The position numbers were made by a program, and so were the translations under genes. 64,000 bases of DNA from Nemertoderma westbladi. Lineage: Eukaryota > Xenacoelomorpha > Nemertodermatida > Nemertodermatidae. Shown piece by piece: positions 25,501 through 37,700 of the stretch. The stretch lies in the NCBI GenBank assembly GCA_032718475.1, contig JAUCBJ010002919.1, positions 55,044-119,043 of the forward strand, written 5' to 3'. The notes beneath the pieces are model-generated. The model had not been told where the DNA came from. It saw only the letters and a program-made list of their open reading frames with translations, and searched no databases. Position 1 is the stretch's first letter. Every line of letters starts with the position of its first letter.

Positions 25501-28500
25501 CAAAGAATCTGCCAACCTATGTGTCCGTGTTCAAAGAATCTTCCAACATTTGGGTCGTGTTCAAAGAATCTGCCAACCTTTGGGTCCTTGTTCAAAGAAT
25601 CTGCCAACCTTTGGGTCCTTGTTCAAAGAATCTGCCAACCTTTGGGTCCGTGTTCAAAGAATCTGCCAACCTTTGGGTCCATGTTCAAAGAATCTGCCAA
25701 CCTATGTGTCCGTGTTCAAAGAATCTTCCAACATTTGGGTCGTGTTCAAAGAATCTACCAACCTTTTTGTCCGTGTTTAAAGAATCTGCCAACCTTTGGG
25801 TCCGTGTTCAAAGAATCTGCCAACCTTTGGGTCCGTGTTCAAAGAATCTGCCAACCTTTGGGTCCTTGTTCAAAGAATCTGCCAACCTTTGGGTCCATGT
25901 TCAAAGAATCTGCCAACCTTTTGGTCCGTGTTCAAAGAATCTGCCAACCTTTGGGTCCGTGTTCAAAGAATCTGCCGATATTTGTGTCCGTGTTCAACAT
26001 ACAGTATCTGCCAACCTTTGGGTCCGTGTTCAAAGAATCTGCCAACCTTTGGGTCCGTGTTCAAAGAATCTGCCAACCTTTGGGTCCGTATTCAAAGGAT
26101 CTGCCAACCTTTGGGTCCGTGTTCAAAGAATCTGCCAACCTTTGGGTCCGTGTTCAAAGAATCTGTCAACCTTTGGGTCCGTGTTCAAGGAATCTGCCAA
26201 CCTTTGGGTCCGTGTTCAAAGTATCTGCCAACCTTTGTGTCCGTGTTCAAAGAATCTGCCAACCTTTGTGTCCGTCTTCAAAGAATCTGCCAACCTTTTT
26301 GTCCGTGTTCAAAGAATCTGCCAACCTTTGGGTCCGTGTTCAAAGAATCTGCCAACCTTTGGGTCCGTGTTCAAAGAATCTGCCAACCTTTGGGTCCGTG
26401 TTCAAAGAATCTGCCAACCTCTGTGTCCGTCTTCAAAGAATCTGCCAACCTTTGGGTCTGTGTTCAATGAATCTGCCACCGTTTTGGTCCGTGTTCAAAG
26501 AATCTGCCAACCTTTGGGTCCGTGTTCAAAGAATCTGCCAACCTTTGGGTCCGTGTTCAAAGAATCTGCCAACCTTTGGGTCCGTGTTCAAAGAATCTGC
26601 CAACCTTTGGGTCCGTGTTCAAAGAATCTGCCAACTTTTGGGTCCGTGTTCAAAGAATCTGCCAACCTTTTTGTCCGGCTTCAAAGAATCTGCCAACCTT
26701 TGTGTCCGTATTCAAAGAATCTGCCAACCTTTGTGTCCTTCTTCAAAGAATCTGCCAACCTTTTTGTCCGTGTTCAAAGAATCTGCCAACCTTTGGGTCC
26801 GTGTTCAAAGTATCTGACATCCTTTGAGTCCGTGTTCAAAGAATCTACCAACCTTTTTGTCCGTGTTTAAAGAATCTGCCAACCTTTGGGTCCGTGTTCA
26901 AAGAATCTGCCAACCTTTGGGTCCGTGTTCAAAGAATCTGCCAACCTTTGGGTCCGTGTTCAGAAGTGTTTATGTTGTGCGTTGATGTGTTTGAGTGTTC
27001 ATAGTATATCTACCAACATTTTTGTCAGTGTTCAAAGAATCTGCCAACAATTGGGTCCGTGTTCAAAGAATCTGCCAACCTTTGGGTCCATCTTCAAAGA
27101 ATCTGCCAACCTTTGGGTCCGTGTTCAAAGAATCTGCCAACCTTTGGGTCCGTGTTCAAAGAATCCGCCAACATTTGGGTCCGTGTTCAAAGTATCTGAC
27201 ATCCTTTGGGTCCGTGTTTAAAGAATCTGCCAACCTTTGTGTCCGTGTTCAAAGAAACTGCCAACCTTTGGGTCCGTGTTCAAAGAAACTGCCAACCTTT
27301 TTGTCCGTGTTTAAAGAATCTGCCAACCTTTGTGTCCGTGTTCAAAGAAACTGCCAACCTTTGGGTCCGTGTTCAAAGAATCTACCAACCTTTTTGTCCG
27401 TGTTTAAAGAATCTGCCAACCTTTGGGTCCGTGTTCAAAGAATCTGCCAACCTTTGGGTCCGTGTTCAAAGAATCTGCCAACCTTTGGGTCCTTGTTCAA
27501 AGAATCTGCCAACCTTTGGGTCCATGTTCAAAGAATCTGCCAACCTTTTGGTCCGTGTTCAAAGAATCTGCCAACCTTTGGGTCCGTGTTCAAAGAATCT
27601 GCCGATATTTGTGTCCGTGTTCAACATACAGTATCTGCCAACCTTTGGGTCCGTGTTCAAAGAATCTGCCAACCTTTGGGTCCGTGTTCAAAGAATCTGC
27701 CAACCTTTGGGTCCGTATTCAAAGGATCTGCCAACCTTTGGGTCCGTGTTCAAAGAATCTACCAACCTTTGGGTCCGTGTTCAAAGAATCTGCCAACCTT
27801 TGGGTCCGTGTTCAAGGAATCTGCCAACCTTTGGGTCCGTGTTCAAAGAATCTGCCAACCTTTGTGTCCGGCTTCAAAGAATCTGCCAACCTTTGTGTCC
27901 GTGTTCAAAGAATCTGCCAACCTTTGTGTCCGTCTTCAAAGAATCTGCCAACCTTTTTGTCCGTGTTCAAAGAATCTGCCAACCTTTGGGTCCGTGTTCA
28001 AAGAATCTGCCAACCTTTGGGTCCGTGTTCAAAGAATCTGCCAACCTTTGGGTCCGTGTTCAAAGAATCTGCCAACCTCTGTGTCCGTCTTCAAAGAATC
28101 TGCCAACCTTTGGGTCTGTGTTCAATGAATCTGCCAACCTTTGGGTCCGTGTTCAAAGAATCTGCCAACCTTTGGGTCCGTGTTCAAAGAATCTGCCAAC
28201 CTTTGGGTCCGTGTTCAAAGAATCTGCCAACCTTTGGGTCCGTGTTCAAAGAATCTGCCAACTTTTGGGTCCGTGTTCAAAGAATCTGCCAACCTTTTTG
28301 TCCGGCTTCAAAGAATCTGCCAACCTTTGTGTCCGTATTCAAAGAATCTGCCAACCTTTGTGTCCTTCTTCAAAGAATCTGCCAACCTTTTTGTCCGTGT
28401 TCAAAGAATCTGCCAACCTTTGGGTCCGTGTTCAAAGTATCTGACATCCTTTGAGTCCGTGTTCAAAGAATCTACCAACCTTTTTGTCCGTGTTTAAAGA

Positions 28501-29206
28501 ATCTGCCAACCTTTGGGTCCGTGTTCAAAGAATCTGCCAACCTTTGGGTCCGTTCAAAGAATCTGCCAACCTTTGGGTCCGTGTTCAGAAGTGTTTATGT
28601 TGTGCGTTGATGTGTTTGAGTGTTCATAGTATATCTACCAACATTTTTGTCAGTGTTCAAAGAATCTGCCAACAATTGGGTCCGTGTTCAAAGAATCTGC
28701 CAACCTTTGGGTCCATCTTCAAAGAATCTGCCAACCTTTGGGTCCGTGTTCAAAGAATCTGCCAACCTTTGGGTCCGTGTTCAAAGAATCCGCCAACATT
28801 TGGGTCCGTGTTCAAAGTATCTGACATCCTTTGGGTCCGTGTTCAAAGAATCTACCAACCTTTTTGTCCGTGTTTAAAGAATCTGCCAACCTTTGTGTCC
28901 GTGTTCAAAGAAACTGCCAACCTTTGGGTCCGTGTTCAAAGAATCTGCCAACCTTTGGGTCCGTGTTCAAAGAATCTGCCAACCTTTGGGTCCGTGTTCA
29001 AAGAATCTGCCAACCTTTGGGTCCGTGTTCAAAGAATCTGCCAACCTTTGGGTCCGTGTTCAAAGAATCTGCCAACCTTTGGGTCCTTGTTCAAAGAATC
29101 TGCCAACCTTTGGGTCCGTGTTCAAAGAATCTGCCAACATTTGGGTCCGTGTTCAAATAATCTGCCAACCTTTGGGTAAGTGTTCAAAGAATCTGCCAAC
29201 CTTTGG
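19525..29206. repeat. 4841-bp higher-order duplication in the satellite
   Basis: Marker blocks at 19525, 22121, 24366 and 26962 show the same internal interval (2596 bp) and a common offset of 4841 bp. The open frames at 20296-22029 and 25137-26870, each 577 codons, are nearly identical at that offset, with single-residue differences such as LPTFGS against LSTFGS. The segment was therefore copied once, recently, by unequal exchange or gene conversion. The right end of the second copy is uncertain. Confidence 0.75.
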
Positions 29207-32200
29207 GTCCGTGTTCAAAGAATCTAAACTACCAACCTTTGGGTCCTTATTCAAAGAATCTGCCAACCTTTGGGTCCATGTTCAAAGAATCTGCCAACCT
29301 TTTGGTCCGTGTTCAAAGAATCTGCCAACCTTTGGGTCCGTGTTCAAAGAATTTGCCGATATTTGTGTCCGTGTTCAACATACAGTATCTGCCAAAATTT
29401 GTGTCCGTGTTTAAAGAATCTGCCAACCTTTGGGTCCGTGTTCAAAGAATCTGCCAACCTTTGGGTCCGTATTCAAAGGATCTGCCAACCTTTGGGTCCG
29501 TGTTCAAAGAATCTGCCAACCTTTGGGTCCGTGTTCAAAGAATCTGCCAACCTTTGGTCCGTGTTCAAAGAATCTGCCAACCTTTGGGTCCGTGTTCAAA
29601 GAATCTGCCAACCTTTGTGTCCGGCTTCAAAGAATCTGCCAACCTTTGTGTCCGTGTTCAAAGAATCTGCCAACCTTTGTGTCCGTCTTCAAAGCCAACC
29701 TTTTTGTCCGTGTTCAAAGAATCTGCCAACCTTTGGGTCCGTGTTCAAAGAATCTGCCAACCTTTGGGTCCGTGTTCAAAGAATCTGCCAACCTTTGGGT
29801 CCGCGTTCAAAGAATCTGCCAACCTCTATGTCCGTCTTCAAAGAATCTGCCAACCTTTGGGTCTGTGTTCAATGAATCTGCCACCGTTTGGGTCCGTGTT
29901 CAAAGAATCTGCCAACCTTTGGGTCCGTGTTCAAAGAATCTACCAACCTTTGGGTCCGTGTTCAAAGAATCTGCCAACCTTTGGGTCCGTGTTCAAAGAA
30001 TCTGCCAACCTTTTTGTCCGGCTTCAAAGAATCTGCCAACCTTTGTGTCCGTATTCAAAGAATCTGCCAACCTTTGTGTCCGTCTTCAAAGAATCTGCCA
30101 ACCTTTTTGTCCGTGTTCAAAGAATCTGCCAACCTTTGGGTCCGTGTTCAAAGAATCTGCCAACCTTTGGGTCCGTGTTCAAAGAATCTGCCAACCTTTG
30201 GGTCCGTGTTCAAAGAATCTGCCAACCTTTGGGTCCGTGTTCAAAGAATTTGCCGATATTTGTGTCCGTGTTCAACATACAGTATCTGCCAAAATTTGTG
30301 TCCGTGTTTAAAGAATCTGCCAACCTTTGGGTCCGTGTTCAAAGAATCTGCCAACCTTTGGGTCCGTGTTCAAAGAATCTGCCAACCTTTGGGTCCGTGT
30401 TCAAAGAATCTGCCAACCTTTGGGTCCGTGTTCAAAGAATCTGCCAACCTTTGGGTCCGTGTTCAAAGAATTTGCCGATATTTGTGTCCGTGTTCAACAT
30501 ACAGTATCTGCCAAAATTTGTGTCCGTGTTTAAAGAATCTGCCAACCTTTGGGTCCGTGTTCAAAGAATCTGCCAACCTTTGGGTCCGTATTCAAAGGAT
30601 CTGCCAACCTTTGGGTCCGTGTTCAAAGAATCTGCCAACCTTTGGGTCCGTGTTCAAAGAATCTGCCAACCTTTGGTCCGTGTTCAAAGAATCTGCCAAC
30701 CTTTGGGTCCGTGTTCAAAGAATCTGCCAACCTTTGTGTCCGGCTTCAAAGAATCTGCCAACCTTTGGGTCCGTGTTCAAAGAATCTGCCAACCTTTGGG
30801 TCCGTATTCAAAGGATCTGCCAACCTTTGGGTCCGTGTTCAAAGAATCTGCCAACCTTTGGGTCCGTGTTCAAAGAATCTGCCAACCTTTGGGTCCGTGT
30901 TCAAAGAATCTGCCAACCTTTGGGTCCGCGTTCAAAGAATCTGCCAACCTCTATGTCCGTCTTCAATGAATCTGCCACCGTTTGGGTCCGTGTTCAAAGA
31001 ATCTGCCAACCTTTGGGTCCGTGTTCAAAGAATCTGCAAACCTTTGGGTCCGTGTTCAAAGAATCTGCCAACCTTTGGGTCCGTGTTCAAAGAATCTGCC
31101 AACCTTTGGGTCCGTGTTCAAAGAATCTGCCAACCTTTGGGTCCGTGTTCAAAGAATCTGCCAACCTTTGGGTCCGTGTTCAAAGAATCTGCCAACCTCT
31201 GTGTCCGTCTTCAAAGAATCTGCCAACCTTTGGGTCTGTGTTCAATGAATCTGCCAACCTTTGGGTCCGTGTTCAAAGAATCTGCCAACCTTTGGGTCCG
31301 TGTTCAAAGAATCTGCCAACCTTTGGGTCCGTGTTCAAAGAATCTGCCAACCTTTGGGTCCGTGTTCAAAGAATCTGCCAACTTTTGGGTCCGTGTTCAA
31401 AGAATCTGCCAACCTTTTTGTCCGGCTTCAAAGAATCTGCCAACCTTTGTGTCCGTATTCAAAGAATCTGCCAACCTTTGTGTCCTTCTTCAAAGAATCT
31501 GCCAACCTTTTTGTCCGTGTTCAAAGAATCTGCCAACCTTTGGGTCCGTGTTCAAAGTATCTGACATCCTTTGAGTCCGTGTTCAAAGAATCTACCAACC
31601 TTTTTGTCCGTGTTTAAAGAATCTGCCAACCTTTGGGTCCGTGTTCAAAGAATCTGCCAACCTTTGGGTCCGTTCAAAGAATCTGCCAACCTTTGGGTCC
31701 GTGTTCAGAAGTGTTTATGTTGTGCGTTGATGTGTTTGAGTGTTCATAGTATATCTACCAACATTTTTGTCAGTGTTCAAAGAATCTGCCAACAATTGGG
31801 TCCGTGTTCAAAGAATCTGCCAACCTTTGGGTCCATCTTCAAAGAATCTGCCAACCTTTGGGTCCGTGTTCAAAGAATCTGCCAACCTTTGGGTCCGTGT
31901 TCAAAGAATCCGCCAACATTTGGGTCCGTGTTCAAAGTATCTGACATCCTTTGGGTCCGTGTTCAAAGAATCTACCAACCTTTTTGTCCGTGTTTAAAGA
32001 ATCTGCCAACCTTTGTGTCCGTGTTCAAAGAAACTGCCAACCTTTGGGTCCGTGTTCAAAGAATCTGCCAACCTTTGGGTCCGTGTTCAAAGAATCTGCC
32101 AACCTTTGGGTCCGTGTTCAAAGAATCTGCCAACCTTTGGGTCCGTGTTCAAAGAATCTGCCAACCTTTGGGTCCGTGTTCAAAGAATCTGCCAACCTTT

Positions 32201-34445
32201 GGGTCCTTGTTCAAAGAATCTGCCAACCTTTGGGTCCGTGTTCAAAGAATCTGCCAACATTTGGGTCCGTGTTCAAATAATCTGCCAACCTTTGGGTAAG
32301 TGTTCAAAGAATCTGCCAACCTTTGGGTCCGTGTTCAAAGAATCTAAACTACCAACCTTTGGGTCCTTATTCAAAGAATCTGCCAACCTTTGGGTCCATG
32401 TTCAAAGAATCTGCCAACCTTTTGGTCCGTGTTCAAAGAATCTGCCAACCTTTGGGTCCGTGTTCAAAGAATTTGCCGATATTTGTGTCCGTGTTCAACA
32501 TACAGTATCTGCCAAAATTTGTGTCCGTGTTTAAAGAATCTGCCAACCTTTGGGTCCGTGTTCAAAGAATCTGCCAACCTTTGGGTCCGTATTCAAAGGA
32601 TCTGCCAACCTTTGGGTCCGTGTTCAAAGAATCTGCCAACCTTTGGGTCCGTGTTCAAAGAATCTGCCAACCTTTGGTCCGTGTTCAAAGAATCTGCCAA
32701 CCTTTGGGTCCGTGTTCAAAGAATCTGCCAACCTTTGTGTCCGGCTTCAAAGAATCTGCCAACCTTTGTGTCCGTGTTCAAAGAATCTGCCAACCTTTGT
32801 GTCCGTCTTCAAAGCCAACCTTTTTGTCCGTGTTCAAAGAATCTGCCAACCTTTGGGTCCGTGTTCAAAGAATCTGCCAACCTTTGGGTCCGTGTTCAAA
32901 GAATCTGCCAACCTTTGGGTCCGCGTTCAAAGAATCTGCCAACCTCTATGTCCGTCTTCAAAGAATCTGCCAACCTTTGGGTCTGTGTTCAATGAATCTG
33001 CCACCGTTTGGGTCCGTGTTCAAAGAATCTGCCAACCTTTGGGTCCGTGTTCAAAGAATCTACCAACCTTTGGGTCCGTGTTCAAAGAATCTGCCAACCT
33101 TTGGGTCCGTGTTCAAAGAATCTGCCAACCTTTTTGTCCGGCTTCAAAGAATCTGCCAACCTTTGTGTCCGTATTCAAAGAATCTGCCAACCTTTGTGTC
33201 CGTCTTCAAAGAATCTGCCAACCTTTTTGTCCGTGTTCAAAGAATCTGCCAACCTTTGGGTCCGTGTTCAAAGAATCTGCCAACCTTTGGGTCCGTGTTC
33301 AAAGAATCTGCCAACCTTTGGGTCCGTGTTCAAAGAATCTGCCAACCTTTGGGTCCGTGTTCAAAGAATTTGCCGATATTTGTGTCCGTGTTCAACATAC
33401 AGTATCTGCCAAAATTTGTGTCCGTGTTTAAAGAATCTGCCAACCTTTGGGTCCGTGTTCAAAGAATCTGCCAACCTTTGGGTCCGTATTCAAAGGATCT
33501 GCCAACCTTTGGGTCCGTGTTCAAAGAATCTGCCAACCTTTGGGTCCGTGTTCAAAGAATCTGCCAACCTTTGGTCCGTGTTCAAAGAATCTGCCAACCT
33601 TTGGGTCCGTGTTCAAAGAATCTGCCAACCTTTGTGTCCGGCTTCAAAGAATCTGCCAACCTTTGGGTCCGTGTTCAAAGAATCTGCCAACCTTTGGGTC
33701 CGTATTCAAAGGATCTGCCAACCTTTGGGTCCGTGTTCAAAGAATCTGCCAACCTTTGGGTCCGTGTTCAAAGAATCTGCCAACCTTTGGGTCCGTGTTC
33801 AAAGAATCTGCCAACCTTTGGGTCCGCGTTCAAAGAATCTGCCAACCTCTATGTCCGTCTTCAATGAATCTGCCACCGTTTGGGTCCGTGTTCAAAGAAT
33901 CTGCCAACCTTTGGGTCCGTGTTCAAAGAATCTGCAAACCTTTGGGTCCGTGTTCAAAGAATCTGCCAACCTTTGGGTCCGTGTTCAAAGAATCTGCCAA
34001 CCTTTGGGTCCGTGTTCAAAGAATCTGCCAACCTTTTTGTCCGTGTTCAAAGAATCTGCCAACCTTTGGGTCCGTGTTCAAAGAATCTGTCAACCTTTGG
34101 GTCCGTGTTCAAAGAATCTGCCAACCTCTGTGTCCGTCTTCAAAGAATCTGCCAACCTTTGGGTCTGTGTTCAATGAATCTGCCACCGTTTGGGTCCGTG
34201 TTCAAAGAATCTGCCAACCTTTGGGTCCGTGTTCAAAGAATCTGCCAACCTTTGGGTCCGTGTTCAAAGAATCTGCCAACCTTTGGGTCCGTGTTCAAAG
34301 AATCTGCCAACCTTTGGGTCTGTGTTGAAAGAATCTGCCACCGTTTGGGTCCGTGTTCAAAGAATCTGACAATCTTTGGGTCCGTGTTCAAAGAATCTGC
34401 CACCATTTGGGTCCGTGTTCAAAGAATCTGCCAACCTTTGGGTCC
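28451..34445. repeat. 3120-bp tandem duplication in the satellite
   Basis: Everything from about 28451 recurs 3120 bases later, including the marker block (28587 and 31707) and the same 242-codon incidental frame (28451-29179 and 31571-32299). The second copy lacks one 222-bp segment: the first has two NIQYLPKF-type blocks at about 30246 and 30468, the second only one at about 33366. This is a young duplication followed by a smaller expansion or deletion. Confidence 0.8.
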
Positions 34446-34535
34446 CATAAATCTCGTGCTTTGGCGGCCTCATGGAGTGAATAAGCATGGTGGACAGCCA
34501 ATAACTTTCTTGAGACTCTTCTTACTGTGGTTCAA
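34446..34535 (+). mobile_element. RTE-like LINE 3' fragment at the satellite edge
   Basis: ATAAATCTCGTGCTTTGGCG, then CATGGAGTGAATAAGC and GGTGGACAGCC match, with a few changes, the 3' coding end of the LINE at about 60840-60900. The 31-bp array stops exactly where this fragment begins. Confidence 0.75.
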
Positions 34536-34851
34536 CAAGTAAAATTATTTTTTCAATATTTTCTGGAGACCATCCCATTAGATTCAAAATTCATTCGATG
34601 TAAATTTCAAAAATTAAACTCCCTTGACTTGAATGCTAAGCATTCAAAAGTTATAAGCATTTTTCGTTGAAATTTTTCATAGCGGCGCGCCTAATTTTTC
34701 AAAATTTGGCTAATCTTTTGAAATTTATTTATTTTGAAATTTTTTCTCAGACTTCCACACTAGAGCAGAATTTTATGTATATTACGAAAATCCAACTCAC
34801 ATCACCTGAATCCTAATTCCTAATACGAGTTTTGATTTTCAGCTCCGTTTA
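34536..34851. other. Non-coding spacer
   Basis: T-rich, AAATTT-type DNA. Nothing recognised. Confidence 0.3.
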
Positions 34852-34992
34852 CTTCAGCAAATAAACTTTGTATAACAACCTCGGCCTTCGGCCTTGGTAG
34901 TTATACAAGTTTATTTGCTTCAGGTTGATATATCGTATATCACTCCTAGAACAGGTGATATTCTCTGTTTATCACCTGTCCTGGGAGTGAAA
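34852..34992. repeat. Two adjacent hairpins
   Basis: The first (about 34857-34919) pairs GCAAATAAACTTTGTATAAC with GTTATACAAGTTTATTTGC around a CTCGGCCTTCGGCCTTGG loop that is itself self-complementary. The second (about 34939-34991) pairs TCACTCCTAGAACAGGTGAT with ATCACCTGTCCTGGGAGTGA, with two mismatches. Likely remains of foldback elements. Confidence 0.7.
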
Positions 34993-36669
34993 TACAGTAT
35001 ATTTCACAAAATATAGGCAAATAAATTTAGCGGCATCCATTTGTAGTATAGGTACTGTACACAAAATTTACACCTATCATGAAGACGAGCTATACAAACT
35101 TGCAACACAGGAAATGATTTTAATTGGTTGTGATTGGTGAACTTTGCTGCATGCCTGATAAGTGATAATGATTAGTTCTGCTTGCTATAGATATTGTTTG
35201 CATATTTGCTTGGCTTGATATTATTTGTGTGGTAAGATGGATAAGGATAAGACTATGTCTGACAGACAGAGGAACTGACTTCTGTTGGTTTGGTATGCAA
35301 AATTATTACGTTTAAAGGTCAACATTTAAAATATTAAATGTTCAAAGGTCATTTCTACCAATTTTCATATGAGTGCATAACGCAATATCGTACCAAGCTG
35401 CCAAGTTTGGTTTAATTCCATCAATAATTAATGATTAACGGACATGGTTTTATCAAAAGTCTGAAACTACCGGTACCGACAGAGCGACTGGTGACTGGCA
35501 GACGGTCTGATTTAACATGGCAACTTGAAAGGACCAGAGGACAGGAGGACTCAGGACTGCAGACTGAATCCCTGAATCTGAATGATGCAATGGCAATGGG
35601 GGAATTAGGGATTGACAAATTTCAGGATTTGGCATCTTATTACAGTATTAGCTTCGATTAAAAAGTGATAAAGAATTCTGGATGCTGGAATGGCCTTCTG
35701 ACAGTCTGAACTGCTGAACTGGTGCGAAGTCCCAGAGTCCAGACAAGGACAAGCTGACAAGACACCCGGAAAAGTCCAAGGTAGGTCAGTGCAGCAGTAA
35801 TACTGTAATAGCTGAATAGGCAGTAGCCTGTAGCTGTAATAGTGGCCAGGGGCCTACCACCAGACTGCCAGACCACAGTCAGACAGTACCGGCAGACAGG
35901 CAGACTGCAAGAATAAATAAATCAGTCACAGTTGACAGTCCTGCTGTCAGTAATAGGCCTACTGTAATACCGGTACCGTACAGTCGTAGGCTACCCCTAT
36001 CTGCCTATGCCGTACCGTACAGCCGTACCGTAGGCCTAGTCAGTCTACGGTACTTTCAGACGTTACCGGTATTTGATTATCAGATTATTAAATCATGATA
36101 CATTTTTTTGTAGCATAGGCCTACCGGTAGGCCTAACAGCCTAATTCTTAAGGGCCAACATGAAAAAAAGATAGAACGAAATTCCTTTCCTGGCAGACCG
36201 GTACCAGTACTGCAGTAATGCACTCTAATGTTACAATTACAACAGTCTGTCTGACAGTATGCAGTACATACATGTAAAAAGTAAGTACTGGAATCGGATT
36301 CCAATTATCGTACTCTTCAACTGATCAACTAACGCTAACGCCTGTTTCTGCCTTACCCAGGCCTGCAGGCAGCCAGGTACCGCGTTACCCAGATACAGGT
36401 ACCTACGACCTACCTACCTACTCAAAAACCGAATGACCAATAATTTAGTGTTCTGTTTCTCGAATATTCTGATATTTACGCCTATCAGCCTATTACTGTA
36501 TTACGTACCGACAAGGGCAACTACTGAACTAGAGACTGAGAGCTGGAGAGCCGCTTAGCTAACTACCTACGTAAACCAAATACCGGTAGGCCCTACTGGA
36601 TATTGCAGTAGGCCTATTGAGTTCCGTTATGGAACGGTACGGTACGGGTACGCTTTGCAGGGGTGACAG
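34993..36669. other. Non-coding DNA, partly ACCGGT/TAGGCCTA-rich
   Basis: No gene recognised. From about 35470 to 36660 it has the same recurring words (ACCGGTACCG, TAGGCCTAC) as 5360-6700. The open frames of 60-76 codons here overlap on both strands and show no domain. Confidence 0.4.
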
Positions 36670-37247
36670 ACCGAACGTAATCAGGATCGAATGTAACATA
36701 GTTTTTATGAATCGAACGTAACCTCAATTATGTTACATTGGATCCTATAACTATGTTACATTCGATCTACAAATTACTAAGCTCGAATGTAACATACTAG
36801 ATTCTGGATATTAACATATGTACATTTATTTCAGTTGTGTTTTGATTTCAGGAGTTAACCAATGAAATGCTTCGTTTATTTACAGGAAAAAACAGTTTGG
36901 TGAGTACAAAACAAAGACCCAAGACCCAATTAAGTAACCTGCATAATCTTGTAACATGTGTTAACTTTCGTTTATTGTTTTGGTTCCCCCAACACGCCTC
37001 TGTAACCTGCTCCTTTCAGCCTTTAAATAAAAGTAACCTGCATAATCTTGTAACATGTGTTAACTTTTGTTTATTGTTTTGGTTCCCCAACACGCCTCTG
37101 TAACCTGCTCCTTTAAATGTTACATTCGGACTTAGTAATTTGTAGATCGAATGTAACATAATTATAGGATCCAATGTAACATAATTGCGGTTACGTTCGA
37201 TACGTAATAAAATAATTATGTTACATTCGTTCCTGATTACGTTCGGT
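36670..37247. mobile_element. MITE-like element with ~130-bp terminal inverted repeats
   Basis: The left end ACCGAACGTAATCAGG at 36670 returns inverted at 37232-37247, and similarity runs inward for about 130 bases with shared blocks GAATGTAACATA, TTGGATCCTATAA and GATCTACAAATTACTAAG. The centre holds two direct copies (about 36940-37017 and 37032-37110) of a segment with GTTAACTTTCGTTTATTG and GCCTCTGTAACCTGCTCC. No transposase and no obvious target duplication were seen. Confidence 0.75.
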
Positions 37248-37700
37248 TATGTATCCGCTTGGCAGTTATTAAAGTTGCAATAACCTTTGAGTGTGAGTGT
37301 GCATGGATTTTGCTCAAGTTTTTCAAAACCTTTTCTACTTCAATCAGTCAATGCTCTTTCAACTGTTCAACACATGTAATAAAATTTAAGATATTCCACC
37401 AAAAATATTTTATCTTAATTCTTTCGCAGGAAAAAGTCAAATCAATGCGATCAGCAATCCTATGGTTTTTTTCCCTTGGGAAAAAAGTACTTCCGCTAGT
37501 TTTTCTCCTGCTTTTGGGGTATATCAGTCAGTAGGCATTCGAGCTAAAAAAAGTTATAAATTTTTAAGAATAAAAATATTTACTCAGTCTGTTTCATCCA
37601 TTGTTACTTATTTCTAAGATGTGTTATTTTTCATTTATAGACTTAAAGCTTAAGTAAAATACAAAAGGCTACCGCCATCTCAATTCTCCCATCTACCCCT
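37248..37700 (+). other. Region upstream of the first SIPA1L coding exon
   Basis: A candidate 3' splice site (TTTTTCATTTATAG| at 37640) precedes 60 bases of leader before the ATG at 37701, with an in-frame TAA at 37644-37646. So the ATG is either the true start behind a 5' UTR exon or the start of one isoform. No core promoter motif can be supported. Confidence 0.4.

Larger units (their letters stand above)
10950..34445. repeat. 23.5-kb satellite array of a 31-bp unit
   Basis: About 750 head-to-tail copies of a 31-bp unit with the parts CAAAGAATCTGCC, AACCTTTGGG and TCCGTGTT. Frequent variants have TTTTTG or TTTGTG for TTTGGG, ATGTTC, CTTGTTC or GGCTTC for GTGTTC, and ACC for GCC. The consensus has no stop in any plus frame. 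Since 31 = 3x10+1, every frame cycles through the same 31-residue string, which yields spurious frames of up to 1064 codons. A ~75-base non-consensus block (AGAAGTGTTTATG ... CATAGTATATC) recurs 11 times and marks higher-order units. The array starts at AGCCAACCC (10950) and stops inside TTTGGGTCC next to a LINE fragment at 34446. Confidence 0.97.

Noticed and set aside
10860-34542. Many plus-strand open frames of 60 to 1064 codons encoding repeated SVFKESANLWVRVQRICQPL
   Set aside because: They are translations of the 31-bp satellite, which lacks stops in every plus frame. There is no start context, intron pattern or domain.
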